NCBI GenBank assembly: GCA_023525715.1
Contig: CM042012.1
Span: 46,043,441-46,107,440 of the forward strand
Direction: 5' to 3'
Source: Cichorium intybus
Lineage: Eukaryota; Streptophyta; Magnoliopsida; Asterales; Asteraceae
Length of the DNA stretch: 64,000 nt
A program made the position numbers and the translations under genes. The stretch's first letter is position 1; every line of letters begins with the position of its first letter. The notes below the pieces were generated by a model. It did no database searches, was not told where the DNA came from, and saw nothing but the letters and a program-made list of their open reading frames with translations. Of the stretch, positions 9,948 to 22,561 are shown piece by piece.

Positions 9948-12900
9948 ATGGAAAAACTCAAATCAGCAATCCCCCAAACCCTAATCCTCTCCATTTCACA
10001 AAGCAATCCTCATACTCTCCCTAATACTTGCTCTTCTCTACATGATTTCTTAAACCACTTGCCCCAATTTCACCAAGTAATCAAAACATCTACTCTCTCA
10101 CTTCGATTTTACTTTCGTAGATCCGCTTACGATCATGTAATTGTACGTTTTTCTGTTTGATTAATCGTATGTGATTCTATTCACCAGATGGTTGAAGATT
10201 TAGCGCACAAGGAAACATCACTGTTTCTCAAGAACAAAGAATCTGCTTTGAAATTTAAGCTCAAGGGAAACAAATGTTTATCCAATGGAGACAATTCAAA
10301 TGCCTTGCGATTCTACACACAGGTTTTGAATTAACAACTTCCCATCAATACAAAACTTCAGCTAATTACAGGATTGAAGTTGCTCTCATTTGACGATGGA
10401 TTATCAACTAATGAAATATAACGTTCTTATCCTTGTCTATTATCAACTACACTACAGAATTAATTTGTTTAATTTTGAATCTAATCTGAATAACGATATA
10501 TGACTAACGAACAGGCTCTAAGAATTGCTCCAAGAGATGTGAATGACATGGGCAAAAACCTGGTGGCAACACTATACGTGAATCGTGCAGCTGTATTGCA
10601 GGTTCTTTTGAATCCCATTGTTTCAATCATCTATACTATATTTGATACTCAACAAATTAATAAGAAATAGTCATATCAAATGTTACCATTTTAACTCCTA
10701 TATAGAAAATGGGTCTTGTGGTGGAATCCTTACATGATTGCAATATGGCTGTTGCAATTTGTAGAAGTTACTCAAAGGTGAGATAATTCATCAAGCTTTC
10801 TTTATAAATAACCTTATGTATGCATATCTTTTATCTTACTACAATTAACATATTCCAACATATGTACACTGTAGGCATGGTATAGAAGAGGTAAAGCAAA
10901 CACTTTAATGGGAAATTATGAGAATGCAGTTTGTGACTTGAAAGTTTCACTACACATGGAACATTCTATTAGTGGAAAGAAACAAATAGAAGGCGAAATT
11001 AACCTAATCTTAGGTCAACATAAAGTCAAAGACTTTCCACCAAATGTAGATAAATACAATGACTCTAACATCAATGGTATAATTTACATTTTACACTAAC
11101 ATAAATTTAACTTCATACTGGTATGATTTCCATGATTCTTACTATGTAGGTCATCTGTAACTGTAACAGATCAACCGCAACAAATACAATTACAATGTGT
11201 TACTACAGAAACAAAAGGAAGAGGCATGGTGTGTTTGACCGAAATACCCCCGGCCACTTTGCTTCATACAGAAGAACCCTATGCTGCGGTACATTTACAA
11301 ACTAAAATTTCTTGTTTTTATTCTCATCTATTTTTTATATCTTATTTTTTTCAACAGATAATATCAAAGCAATTTCGGGAAACTCATTGTCATTTTTGCT
11401 TCAATGAATTACCAAAAAATATTGTCCCGTGTCTATCATGTTCAATGGCTTTATATTGCTCTCAAATTTGTCAAGCAAATGCCAGCTGGCAAGATTTAGA
11501 AAGTGATATGAAGGGTTATGATATTGGTATTGATCTTGAAAAGTATGTTGAAAATGTTATTAAAGAAAGTGTGATTATCAAGCAAAATGGTGAACATAAA
11601 CACGAATGTGGAGTAAATTGGCCTGCAGCATTACCATCTGAAACAGTGTTAGCCGGTCGTGTAATATTAAAGTACATGACACACCAGGGGCATTTTGGTA
11701 AATCTTCCACAATTGTGAATTTGGTACGACATACATATTACGTACACACTCTTATGTACATTTGTCCCATGTGCATTTTTATTGAACTATTTTTTAATTT
11801 TTTTTTTTCAGGATCTTTGTCATAATTATGTACAACTTGATCCAGAAGCTAAACTTGAGTTACATATATCTTCCATCATTCTTTTAAAATGTCTTCAATT
11901 TTATACCTCTGATTTTCCATTAAACGGGGAGACTATTTCACAGTGTGTGTTACTACTCGCACAAATAAAAGTAAATTCCATGGCAATTATTCGCGTTAAA
12001 TCTTCGGATTCATCCGCGAATCATACAACTAGCACTACAGAACAGGTTTTTAATTTTTCATTAAAATTATGTTTCTTAATTTGTAACATATAGAATACTC
12101 AAGTATGCCATTATAGGTGAGAGTTGGTCAAGCTATTTATTTGACCGGAAGCATGTTCAACCATTCTTGCAAGCCAAATATTCACACATATTTTCAATCA
12201 AGAACTTTAAATATTCGAGCAATAGATTTTGTTCGTGTAGGTCAACCACTTGAGCTCTCGTATGGCCCACAGGTAAACTGTAATTTTTGTCTCATTGACA
12301 TAAGTCCGAATTAAGTCAAATTATTTATAAGTTTTGTTTCGTAGGTTGGCCGGTGGAGTTGTAACGAGAGACAAATATCTCTAAAAAATCAATACGCGTT
12401 TATATGTTCATGTGCCAGCTGTACAAAGTCTAACCTATCTGACCTATTCATAAATTCGTACCGGTGTTCAAACCCGACTTGTTTTGGTGTAGTCTTGGAT
12501 CGTGATTTGGTTAATTACGAAAAACGAAAAGTCAACCCGTGTGACGGGGTTGAGTATAACGAAATCAAGAAAGTTGCAAGCGTTTTGTGTGAAGAAACCG
12601 AGTTGACTCACCGGGTTGAACCCGGGGTTTGTTTGAACTGTGGTGGTTACCGTGACATGTACGGTTCGAAAGAAACAGTTAAAAAGGGTGAGATTTGTAA
12701 GGGTTTATTGGATTCTAGTGAAGTGGTTTCAAGTGGTTTGAGGTGTTTAGATGTTTTGAAATCGGTATTGCATCCGTACAACAAGAGAGTTGCTGAGGTG
12801 GAGGATTACGTGGCGCAAGTGTTCTGTTCGATTGGAGAATTGCAAAGGGCACGTGACCATTGTAAGGCGTCTATCAAGGTAAGGTATCGAGTCATGTGAT

Positions 12901-13146
12901 AAATGTAGGAGAGTTTTTATAAATGTAATGTTTTGTGGTTGTGTGTAGATATTGGAGAAGCTTTATGGTGAGGAGCACATTGTGATTGGAAATGAGTTGG
13001 TGAAATTAGCGTCTATTCAATTGTCTTTGGGTGATGGTGATTTTGAAGAGAGTAGAAATCGGATTGAATTGGTATTTTCACGGCATTATGGGTCACACGT
13101 TGACGTCATATTCCCCCATTTAAAGTTCCTCAAGAAAGGCCCCTAG
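9948..13146 (+). CDS. SET-domain protein with TPR repeats and MYND-like zinc finger (SMYD4-like)
   Basis: Putative protein-lysine methyltransferase. Eleven exons: 9948-10076, 10188-10322, 10515-10601, 10706-10777, 10875-11076, 11170-11288, 11358-11723, 11812-12045, 12117-12272, 12345-12878, 12949-13146 (743 aa, phases all close). Residues 60-190 form TPR-like helical repeats (LKGNKCLSNG, NRAAVLQKMG, AWYRRGKAN). The SET domain starts near residue 225 (GRGMVCLTE). It is split by a zinc finger with Cys259, 262, 273, 276, 282 and 286 followed by an H-x3-C. The SET core GSMFNHSCKPN (His464, Cys466) and LELSYGPQ (about 494-500) then follow. A post-SET cysteine cluster CSCASC is at 521-526, and C-terminal TPR-like helices run to the end. 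This order is that of animal SMYD4 and its plant relatives. The exon 6 acceptor is inferred: the nearer AG at 11149-11150 would give an immediate stop, while the AG at 11168-11169 keeps frame. Substrate unknown. Confidence 0.88.
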
Positions 13147-13591
13147 AATACAATCCTATAGGCTGTTTTTATTTATAGATATTTTTGTAGACAATTTTAA
13201 ATTATAATTTAACTTTCTAGAAAAAACTGATACCGTGCCTAACCTTGAAGCATATGAAATATTTAGACTCCAAGACGAATATAACATTTGAATTTACATC
13301 GTGATGTCTATGAAAAATTCCAGAAACATATCATGCTGGAAAAAGAATGGCCATTTCTTGACCTTTAAAAACAACGAAGAAAGCTTAACCTACAACCAAA
13401 TTCACCTGTATATTTCACAAATCCCCCACTTTCACAATCCTTAGCCATAAGAAACCTTGGTCTCATTTACCTTACTACCCTCGAATTCTGAAACAGAAGC
13501 TAAAACCAATAAACAACACAGAATATCAGAATTTAGTTTTGACTACTAATGTAAAGATGTTGTAATTAGTAATTACCTCACATTTTCACCA
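13147..13591. other. Convergent intergenic region
   Basis: 445 bp between two stop codons facing each other. It must hold both 3' UTRs. A tttatt at 13168-13173 could act as AATAAA for the - strand gene, which would make the two transcripts overlap. Nothing else is seen. Confidence 0.4.
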
Positions 13592-16500
13592 TCATCCGCG
13601 CCTAAAAATACTCGAAGGGCTCGAACCATCGGTCAAAAGTAAATCCGCTTTAGTCTTTCTTGCAAACTTCAACAACCGCTTAAACCCTTTCGGTGCATCT
13701 TTCTGCACAGGCGGATGCTGTGCGTTTCCCCACTCACCACTCTCACCTTCACCCGTCTCCTCAAGTAGCATCTGAAACAACGAATGACGAACACGTGGAC
13801 TCGACACTCCACCTGTCACACCCGCATTCGCCGCACCCGCCACCTGGACATTAACAGGCCTCTCTTCACACACAACAATCTCACCCTCACGATTATCCTC
13901 CTCTTCTCTTTCCACCCACGCGGTTGGCGAAATCATCAACTCCTCTTCAACTTCATTATCATTATCATTATCATCCACCAAATCTATCTTATTTCCATCA
14001 TCAACATCAACTTTATTAAAAGTCTCTGGTTCCGGTTCCGGTTCTTCACCATCGTCACTGTCAATAACTAATAAATCAAAAGTCTTTGGTTTTTCACATA
14101 AGTCTAATTTGGGTGGTTGAGCTTCACATTCAGTAGTCTCAACCACCCGAATTTTCTCAACCGGATCTTCAGTGATAATAGTTTGAGCCGCTACTTTACT
14201 CTTCACTACCGCGCCGCCACCTGGCCCGATCCCGGTTCCCTTACGAAGAAACGGTTTTGTTTCCATTGGAACCACACTACTCTTCTTAGTAACTTTCTTG
14301 TAAAAACTAGGTTTAGTGGCGGCGGCGGTGGTGGTGGAGGGAGTTACCGGAGTTTCTATTTTAGTTCGAGTTTTCGGTTTCGCTGGCGGTACACTTTTCA
14401 CCGGTGTCGGCTGCTTCTTGTTAACGGTTTTAGTTATCTTTTTAGTATCGGGTTGAGTTACTTTTAAAGTCTTGGATTGCGGTTTTGGCTTTTCAACTTT
14501 TGTGATTGGACGGACAGTGACAGCTGGCGTTGGAATTTGAGGTTTTCGTGTTGTTGGCGGTGTTACTGCAGGTTTCGGTGACGGAGCTGAAGGCCATGAT
14601 TTTCGCGTAGCTGGTAACTGAGACGGTTTATTTGTAATTTTCTTCACAGGAGCTTTCGGGGCATCTCTTTTGGAATTTGGCAACTGGGTCGGGTTCTTTA
14701 TAGACTTTTGGGGTTTATTAGAAACAATCTCGGCTTTTTTATCATCAAGAAATTGTTGCATTTCTTTAAATTGTGCGTCTTTTTCAGCTCTTTTTCCGAC
14801 TTCCTTTCTAAGTTTCTCATCTCTCTTTTGCTTATAATGATCATAAAATCCACCTCTTTGCTCCTTTGAAGAATTTTTACTTTTACTATTATCATTAGTC
14901 ACACTGTGTCGTCTAATCGGCTTACTTTCCATCATTTTAGTAAACAACTGGTTTAATTCTGCTTCCTTTTGTTCACTCCATGTGGAAATATCCTTTTCAG
15001 ATTTTCCCTGTTCATTATCAACTGCCACGTCAGCAATCTTTTCAGGCGAGGATGGTTTCATGTTTTCTTCTGTTTCTGTGTCTTTAGGGTTGACTTCAGA
15101 AGTTTGATGACTTTGACTTTCACTCATTCCCGAACTCCATCTTCTGAGTACGGCTTTTTGTACTATTTTTGGCTTCTGAATTTCAATTTCAACAGCTTGA
15201 TCTTCTTTCTTTTTGCTTTCAAACAAACTTATTTTATCTTGAACACTCATTCTCAATGCGTTGTTCTTCGCGAGTCTTTCTGACTCTTCGTCTTCGTCTT
15301 GACTACTTTCACCGGTTTCGTCTCTTTGAGTTACTGATTTAGGATAGTTGAGACTCTTGATATTTAAAATGGCAGGTCTGCGGGGCCCACCGCGTCCAAT
15401 TTGGATACGTCTCATTGGAGATGCTGACCTTCTAGAAGCTGCAGATCTTACGGGTGTTCGGCTTCTTTCTACTGGTGGTGGTGGTTGGTTGTCTTCACTT
15501 GAAAACGATGATTCACTGTCGGTTGACAGCTGGCGTTCTATCTGTGCTACTTTTGCTGGTGAGACACCGTATTTTACAGGTGGAGATAAATGAGAAGTGG
15601 GAATGCTTCTTTCGGTTGTGGTGTCTTTTGGTTGACTCAATTCTAGAAGCTTCTGTAACGAGTCCCTGAAACAGGTGATTGAAACGGTAAACATGGAATG
15701 GAATCGTGGATTCTAATTCCGTTGAATCTGTAACCAAATATATATATATATACCTTATTTCTTCTGCTCCGAAATGATGAGCGAGGTTTTCAATGTTGGA
15801 AATATCTTTGAGTGAGCATTGAGTACTGGTGGCTTGGTTGAGGGCATTTGATAAATTTTCTTTCAATTCTGAGAGCCGTAAATCCACTGTTCGTAGTAGT
15901 TCATTCCTATGAGAATATAATTGGTTGAGAAAATTGATGAAAAAAGAAATTTATGATGGTATGAACAAAAAGAGCATACTTTGATTCGAACGATGATGTC
16001 ATGTCAACTTCAGCCTGGTGAAACATGAATTGGAATAGTTGTTTGAGAAAATACATATATGATGATAGAAAGTTAGTGGGTATATGATGATAGAATGTAC
16101 CTTTGAAAATAAAGAAAGTTGGAATTTTCTGGTTTCTTCTAGTTGAGAAATTTCATTACTAATGGGAAGAATGTCTGATGAACCGACAATTTGCAGGAAT
16201 CTGGTGAATTGAAATAAGTAAGCAAGAAGTGGACAATCTCTTAAGTTATTGAAAAAAGAAAGAAGAAAATTGGAATGAAGATGAAATATATGATATGGAC
16301 CTTCTCAATGTGGCTGTTGTGAACCAACTATTGTCATTGAAATCTTCGGGTGCTAGAATCTTGAAGTTTGAGTTTGAGCTTTTGGATAACAAATCTTCTA
16401 CTTGAGGTAAATGCTTTAAGAGTTCTTGCAAGTCTCCAGATGCTACCTTTTCTACTATATTGCTAGTTGATACACAGGCCTCATATCTACAGAATAGAGA

Positions 16501-16772
16501 AGGGGTTATTATGTATTGTATACCATAGATTTAATGATTTGTTTAATAAGTTCAATATTGGCAAAAGCAAATGTTGTGAGTTTTGACTCAACATTAAACA
16601 TTAAACAAACAGAATTCTAGATCAAGTAATCTGAGTTCTGGTACAAAGAGATGAGATTTGGCAAATTTAGTCTCTGTTAAGTAAGTTGAAAAGAGGAAAA
16701 CCTGTTATGGCTTGGAAGAATCTGAAGTTCGACATAATCAAGTGATGCATCAGGATCGATTCTTCTCTCCAT
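13592..16772 (-). CDS. COP1-interacting protein 7-like protein
   Basis: Six exons on the - strand: 16702-16772, 16301-16486, 16101-16200, 15980-16014, 15754-15906 and 13592-15665, giving 872 aa. The N-terminal 180 residues are the conserved part of the plant CIP7/CIP7-like family (SLDYVELQILPSHNRYE, WFTTATLRRFL, LEETRKFQLSLFSK, NELLRTVDLRLSELKE, FGAEEIRDSLQKLLEL). The long last exon encodes a mostly disordered, charged region with the family's Ser/Arg-rich SPMRRIQIGR and LNIKSLNYP motifs. A Lys/Glu coiled-coil stretch (DHYKQKRDEKLRKE) and proline/lysine-rich sequence follow. Arabidopsis CIP7 is a nuclear protein that binds COP1 and promotes light-regulated genes; transfer of that role to this paralogue is inference. 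The start is the only Met that precedes the conserved block. The poly-Asn/Asp-Glu stretches look like ordinary low complexity. Confidence 0.87.
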
Positions 16773-17582
16773 CCTCAACAACCTGAATCAATGATCTACC
16801 TAATTCAACTTGCTTTCAGTTTTCAATTCCTGAAATACCTCTTCACACACTCACTTATAACACTAAGCAAGAGAGCAAACAAGTCATTTCAGCTGTTCAC
16901 TTGAAACGTTTCACTCCATCGTTGCATTCAGATCGATACTTACCTACCAGTATACAAAAAAGACATTCAGAACACATACATATAATAAACAACCACTAAA
17001 AGGAAAAAAGTAACCACAAAATTTCAGAAAGAAGCGGTATCATAAGCTACGAAAGTGTCAGACGATCGAAAAAAGCTAAGGTAAGAATGCAATAGACATA
17101 AGTCGACGATTGAGGTTTAGATCTAGCAAAAAAAGCCCTAGCAACAAGAAATCGCAGCTCGCCGACACAAAAACATAACAAAATCACAGCTTACAACAAC
17201 ATTTCAAATCGATTTGCACATTATTTCAAATCTCAAAGCCTACTACCACTCGCTTTGCATTGACGCAGCATTTTGAACACAATCGGTACCTGCTTGAGTA
17301 ATGTATCTCCAGAAACTGAAGTCAATGGGTATTATCACTCGAAGAGGAAGAATCGAAACTGAAATTTGTTGCGGATCTTAAATACGGACCTCAAGTAAAA
17401 TGTCTGTACTTCTTTTCGGATTTGTGTCTGCTAAACAGTGGACGAGGAACATGCAGAGACCGAGATAGCAAGGAGCACACGGCGGTTGACGAAGACGTTA
17501 GGCGCGTTGGATTACGTTTGATAATTTTTACAAAGAAAAATTAGAAGCGGCGAGACAATGACCGAAGTGATGATTCCATTTA
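16773..17582 (-). other. 5' region of the CIP7-like gene
   Basis: No coding sequence. A - strand 5' UTR, possibly with an intron, is likely here. The stretch just before 17582 is cut off from its former upstream DNA by the Mutator-like element inserted at 17592, so the native distal promoter now lies beyond 20037. Confidence 0.4.
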
Positions 17583-17816
17583 TATAATTTTGAGTAAATT
17601 ACAATTTTGGTCTTGTGGTTTGCATGAAATTTCACTTTGGTCATCGTTTCGTTTTTTCACGTTGATGGTCCCTGAACTACACTTTTGCTTACACTATTGG
17701 TCCCTTGACCAGGTAAAATGACCAATATACCTTTTTTATTTTTTATTTTCATTTTTCTTTTATGTATTATTTAATTATTGAATTAAAAAAAAAAGAAAAA
17801 ATAAACAAAAACCTTA

Positions 17817-18965
17817 GGGTGCGTTTAGTTGCGAAAAACTGTTTTCCGTTTTCCATTTTTCATTTTCAGGAAAACGAAATAAGTTTTCATTTTCAGTTTT
17901 CTATTGAAAATTTAGAAAACGCGTTTAGATAAAACCGATTCCGTTTTCATTTTCTATTTTAGAAAAACAGAAAACGAGTTTAGATATCTATTTTCTATCA
18001 ATTTTCATTTTCCAATTTTTGATTTGGGGTTGTGCGGGTAAGTGGGTAGGGTGGGTGTATAGGGGTGGGGTGGGGGTAGGTGGAGGTGGAGGTGGAGTGA
18101 GGTGGGGGTGGGTGGGTGGTTGGTGGGTGAGGTTTGGGTGGAGGTGGGTGGGGTGGGGGTAGGTGGAGGTGGGGGTGGGTGGTTGGTGGGTGAAGTTTGG
18201 GTGGAGGTGGGGTGGGGTGGAGGTGGGTGGGATGGGGGTAGGTAGAGGTGGAGTGAGGTGGGGGTGGGTAGTGGAGGGTGAGGGTTGGGTAGGGTGGGTG
18301 GTGGGTGAGGTTGGGTTGGGGTAGGTGGGGGTGGGGTGGGGTGGGGGTAGGAGGTGGAGTGAGGTGGGGGTGGGTGGTGGTGGGTGAGGGTTGCGTAGGG
18401 TAGGTGGTGCGTGGGTGGGGTAGGTGGAGGTGGGGTGGGGGTAGGTGGGTGGGTGGGGTGGAAGTGAGGTGGAGGTGGGTGGGGTGGTGGTAGGAGGTGG
18501 AGGAGGAGTAAGGTGGTGGTGGGTGAAGGTAGGGTGGGGGTAGGTGGAGATGGGTTGGGTGGGGGGTAGGGGTGGGAGGTGGGTGTGGGTGGAGGTGGGT
18601 GGTGGTAGGTGGGGTAGGGGTGCGTGGGGGGTAGGGTAGGGTGGGTGGGTAGGGTGGGGTAGGTGGTGGTGTGTGGGTGGGTGTAGATGTAATTTTAGGG
18701 GTGTAGGTGAGAATGAGTGTGTGTGTGTGTGTGTGTGTGTTTTTATACAGTTTAGAAAAATTTTGGAAATAGAAAAATTTAGAAAACAATAAATTTGGGT
18801 TTTCCAAAATTTTCCAAATTCTTTGTAATTTTTGGAAAATGAAAAATTTTCATTTTCTTGGAAAACTTTGGAAAAATTGACGAACTAAACGCGTTTTCCG
18901 ATTTCTCATTTTTCTTGGAAAATTTTTCCGGAAAACAGAGGAGTTTTCCGCAACTAAACGCACCC
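17817..18965. mobile_element. Nested PIF/Harbinger-like element
   Basis: Perfect 17-bp terminal inverted repeats GGGTGCGTTTAGTTGCG, continued by a weaker inverted match rich in GGAAAA/TTTTCC. TTA flanks both ends (17814-17816 and 18966-18968), the 3-bp target typical of PIF/Harbinger. Most of the interior is the G-rich minisatellite listed separately. No transposase. It inserted into the Mutator-like element, so it is the younger of the two. Confidence 0.8.
18027..18740 (+). repeat. G-rich minisatellite followed by (GT)n
   Basis: About 680 bp of degenerate ggtgggggtaggtggaggtgg units, almost free of C on the + strand, then (GT)13 at about 18715-18740. Many runs of three or more G close together could form G-quadruplexes. 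The long Pro/His/Thr frame on the other strand is a by-product of this repeat. Confidence 0.9.
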
Positions 18966-19573
18966 TTAACCTTTCTCACCTTTATTCTCTCCTCAATACT
19001 CTTACATGGCACCGCCATCGTCATATCTCAATCGCCTCCGCCACCGGCAAACCGTCATTGCGGTATAGGTAAATCACCAATTAATGGCTAATTTCCGTTC
19101 ACTTTTTTCAAACTTCATCTTCCATCTCTTCGTCGTACTCCACCTTGGTTGCTTCATTGTCTTCCCTACCAGCTCCGGCCACCACCGTCACCATCGCCAC
19201 CGCCCTAAACCACCCCGAAAAGCACACCCTCCAGTTCCTCTGCTCCGTGTCACTCCCACCAAACACAAATCTTCTGTTGGAACGAATCTTCTGTTGGAAA
19301 TTTAAGGATCTAAAATACAACATCTTCTCACCCAAACCCACATCGCAAGTTACCAACAAGAAGAACCGTAATAAGAAACATGGTGATGAACATTGTTATC
19401 TTGTTTCTTGCTTTGTGAGTCAACGTCAAGAAATTAATCATATAATATGTCACAGATTTCAGTAGCATCTCTCTTTTAACTAGTTCATGTTAAAATTTGC
19501 AATTTGGGGGTTCATTTGTTCTAATTGTTCAAATAATCTTTGAACCTTTGCTCTGTCATTCCGTGAACTAGAC

Positions 19574-19717
19574 TTGGTACTGGAGTATCCTGATCGTATC
19601 GAAACAAGTAGAAGCACAAGCCTTACAACGATTCAGCTTGACAAAAACCAAATTTCCGGCCAAATTCCATGGCAGATTGGGAACTTGAAGATGTTACAGA
19701 GCTTCTTCTTGTGGGGC
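19574..19717 (+). pseudogene. Captured LRR receptor-kinase fragment
   Basis: The translation includes SLTTIQLDKNQISGQIPWQI and GNLKMLQSFFLWG, a clear leucine-rich repeat of the plant LRR receptor-like kinase type. It stops being recognisable after about 48 residues. The phrase caaattccatgg occurs twice here (in the LRR and shortly after), suggesting a patchwork junction. It lies inside the Mutator-like element, so it is a captured fragment rather than a gene. Upstream sequence at 19000-19460 is gene-like in base composition but I cannot assign it. Confidence 0.7.
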
Positions 19718-20037
19718 AAATTCCATGGCCCTTTTGGTTCACGGTCGTCTGCACCCATGTGGCTAAGTCCCTCGCGGAGGCTCGATTCGTTATTGCCGGG
19801 AAAGAAGAACGTGGGTTTTTGTTTATTTTTTCTTTTTTTAATTCATTAAATAAATAATACATAAAAATGAAAAAGAAAATAAAAAGGGTATATTGGTCAT
19901 TTTACCTGGCCAAATGACCAATAGTGTAAGCAAAAGTGTAGTTCACGGATCATCAGCGTGAAAAAACGAAACGATGACCAAAAGTGAAATTTCATGCAAA
20001 CCACAAGGACCAAAATTGTAATTTACTCTATAATTTT

Positions 20038-20880
20038 CTTTCGATGCCTACCGGAGTACACGGCGCGTGATCACACTTCCTACTCCGGAGTGAAAAAAAG
20101 CAACGTGGAATCCTATTTCCTACTCATTTTTATAATATTGTGCAAGTAAATCTTTCGTTTTTCCAAAATATTTAATTTATTTTTCAAAATTTTAAATTGT
20201 TAAGTAAAAAAATAGTTTTGATGTTAACTTTTCTAAAATCTATTTAAATTAGTGTTTCAATAAGTTTACGAAGCTTTTTAAAAAAATTCAAATATATCCC
20301 TAATTAATAATAAAAAAACTCATTTTTCTACATATGTTGTTATATTATTTTAAATTTTCGGCTAGGTTAATAGTTATTTTATAGCAGACGTTATTTTTTA
20401 ATCAGCTAATCTGTCAAGCATAGTCTTAGTCATATCTATCATGGTTAGTTATTAACTTGTAGATTTTGATCTTCGAGATTTTATAAAGAGTAAATGTCAT
20501 AAAAGACAAAACGTTTATTTTTTTTGATTTTGACATTCTATTATTTTTTTTTTCAATTCGAATAGCATGTTTTCCAATCTTGTTCAATTTTTGATCAATT
20601 TTCCGGTCATATTCGGATGCTTGGTTGACAACCGACGTGACATGTGACATGATACTTTTTAATGATGTGACATTGAGATGACATAATAAAGTTTCACTAT
20701 TAGGTGACATTGCATTCAAGGTGTCAAATTTGAAAAAAAAAACTAAAAAATATAATGATTTTTGTGATGGTACAAAATGTAATGATTTTTGTGCTAATTG
20801 GTCTTATATGAAAAATAATTAAATACCCATCAAAACAAATCATCAATGTATCTCGGCAATATACACGCCGCCTAGACTAG
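20038..20880. other. Intergenic, no feature recognised
   Basis: AT-rich sequence. The first 60 bases would have been continuous with the CIP7-like gene upstream region before the Mutator-like insertion. A weak open frame at 20426-20719 (-) has no family signature. Confidence 0.4.
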
Positions 20881-20929
20881 CGCCTTCATATGTATAGTGT
20901 GTTGATTGTTTCCCATGTATTGAAAATTA

Positions 20930-21450
20930 TGTAAAGGTCTTCGGGCTCATCTCGATCCGCCTACTGCTAAAACTCGCAGGCTCACCCCGTTCCGTCCATC
21001 ACCAATACATCTATGGGCTCTCGGGATCGCCTCGATCCATCCAGCTCTCAGACTCACCCCGATCTGCCACACACGTAATAGAAAAATCATTCAGCGAACA
21101 TTAGCACCAATATTCACGACATCAAACATTATAATAAGCATATATTATCACATCGAGTAAGGTGAGGAGACTCACCTGAATCGTCGACCTCACGAAAATA
21201 AGAAATGTCATCATTAATCGGTCCACACGAACCTCCTAAATCACAATAAAGTATGGATCACGATCTAACATTCCCGAGACCATTCCTAAGATCAAACCCC
21301 TAATTTCTTAAAGTTTGACTAAAAGTCAAACTGACCCAAAATTCAACGGCCAACGAGGTCAAGTGTTAAAGTCAAGTCAAAATCACCCTTAGCGTCGCTA
21401 CCATGAACCGGTAGCGCCGCTAAGTGGCATAAACCCCGACGGGATCCAAA
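20930..21450 (-). repeat. Fragment of a gypsy-type LTR
   Basis: Repeated phrases (ctcgatccgcct, ctcaccccg.tc), a gactcacctg block and a downstream palindrome (21389-21424, CTTAGCGTCGCTACC...GGTAGCGCCGCTAAG) match in kind and order the internal layout of the complete gypsy LTRs further right. No boundaries or partner LTR found. From 21451 to 22297 the DNA is AT-rich with nothing recognisable. Confidence 0.5.
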
Positions 21451-22561
21451 AAACGTCTGTAGAGTTTATGTCTGCAATCTTCTAAAATATAAATAGACTT
21501 GTATTAAAAATGTTTGTGTCTCAATAGACATAACTGTCTAAAAAGTATATTAAAAAAATCCCCTAAATACCTGAAAATTGAATATGTTTATTTAAACCCT
21601 TGTAATTACAACCGCTAAATACACTTACGAATAACTAAAATAATAATTGATATTATTTTTTGGTCACATGGACAGTGTCATGCTCTCACTTCTTTTTAAA
21701 CGAATATAGTGAATATATTCCAAAGAGATGATCCGCAAGTGGCAGCTGAGATCTCACAAATTAATATTATAGAAAATAAAAATGATGAGAACTTTCGTTC
21801 GATCGAGATCTATACTACCACCGCAATACATGTTCAAAATACTGGTTATACATGATGTTTTGTATTTCCAGAAATTAAATATATTATTATTTTAATATTG
21901 TATATCTCACACGAAATCAACACAGCAATTATCAAACATAAAATAAAGAAAAAGAAAACAATTTAGTATCATATGGTTCAACATCACAATTCTACTTTAC
22001 AAAATAAAATTTAACTAATAGTTTTTGAAATTGCAAGAATAAACACTCACATACTCTAAAATTTAAATATTCATGAGCATCCTTGGAACATCTTTTTGTC
22101 TTTCAATCTCATAAAAAACAACGCCTAATGGATCTTATTTCTATAGGATAAACAATTGAACACAACTTTTTGTTTTTATTATTTTTATTTCAATATAGGA
22201 TTAAACTTTATCCAAAAATAGGTTTTTCTTCTTTCTACAATAGATATGAAATCTAATAAATATTTGATAGTAATAACTTTAAGTCCGATATCTAACATAT
22301 TATTAAGAGTAAATTACACTTTTGGTCCCTGTAGTTTGAGAAAACTAACAGATAGGTCCTAAGTATCCATATTCTACATACAAGGTCACTAACGTTTGCA
22401 AAATCTAACAAATACGTCCCTGAGTCAAGTAAAGAGACTAAAATGCTCTATCTAATTTCTTTTTCTTTTTTCTTTTATACATATTATATAATTATTTAAT
22501 AAAAAATAAAAAATAAACCTAACCCACCCCCACCCTTACCCCCCCTCTCTCTCTCTCTCTT

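Larger units (their letters stand above)
17592..20028. mobile_element. Mutator-like element 1 (Pack-MULE type), 2437 bp
   Basis: Terminal inverted repeats of about 205 bp (17592-17797 and 19823-20028) start GAGTAAATTACAATTTTGG and are over 90% identical by eye. A perfect 9-bp target duplication TATAATTTT stands at 17583-17591 and 20029-20037. Nine bases and long inverted repeats are the mark of the Mutator superfamily. There is no transposase; the interior holds a nested MITE and pieces resembling host genes, including an LRR-kinase fragment. It inserted about 820 bp upstream of the CIP7-like start codon. Confidence 0.92.

Noticed and set aside
11226..11825. 199-residue frame in the SET gene taken as one exon
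   Set aside because: It reads through an intron (11289-11357) and past the exon 7 donor into the next intron; the spliced model matches the family better.
14117..14467. Open + strand frames inside the CIP7-like gene (also 13784-14071, 14969-15283)
   Set aside because: Shadows of the long - strand coding exon.
17998..18807. 269-residue Pro/Thr/His-rich open frame on the - strand
   Set aside because: It is the complement of the G-rich minisatellite and (GT)n tract; composition only, no family signature.
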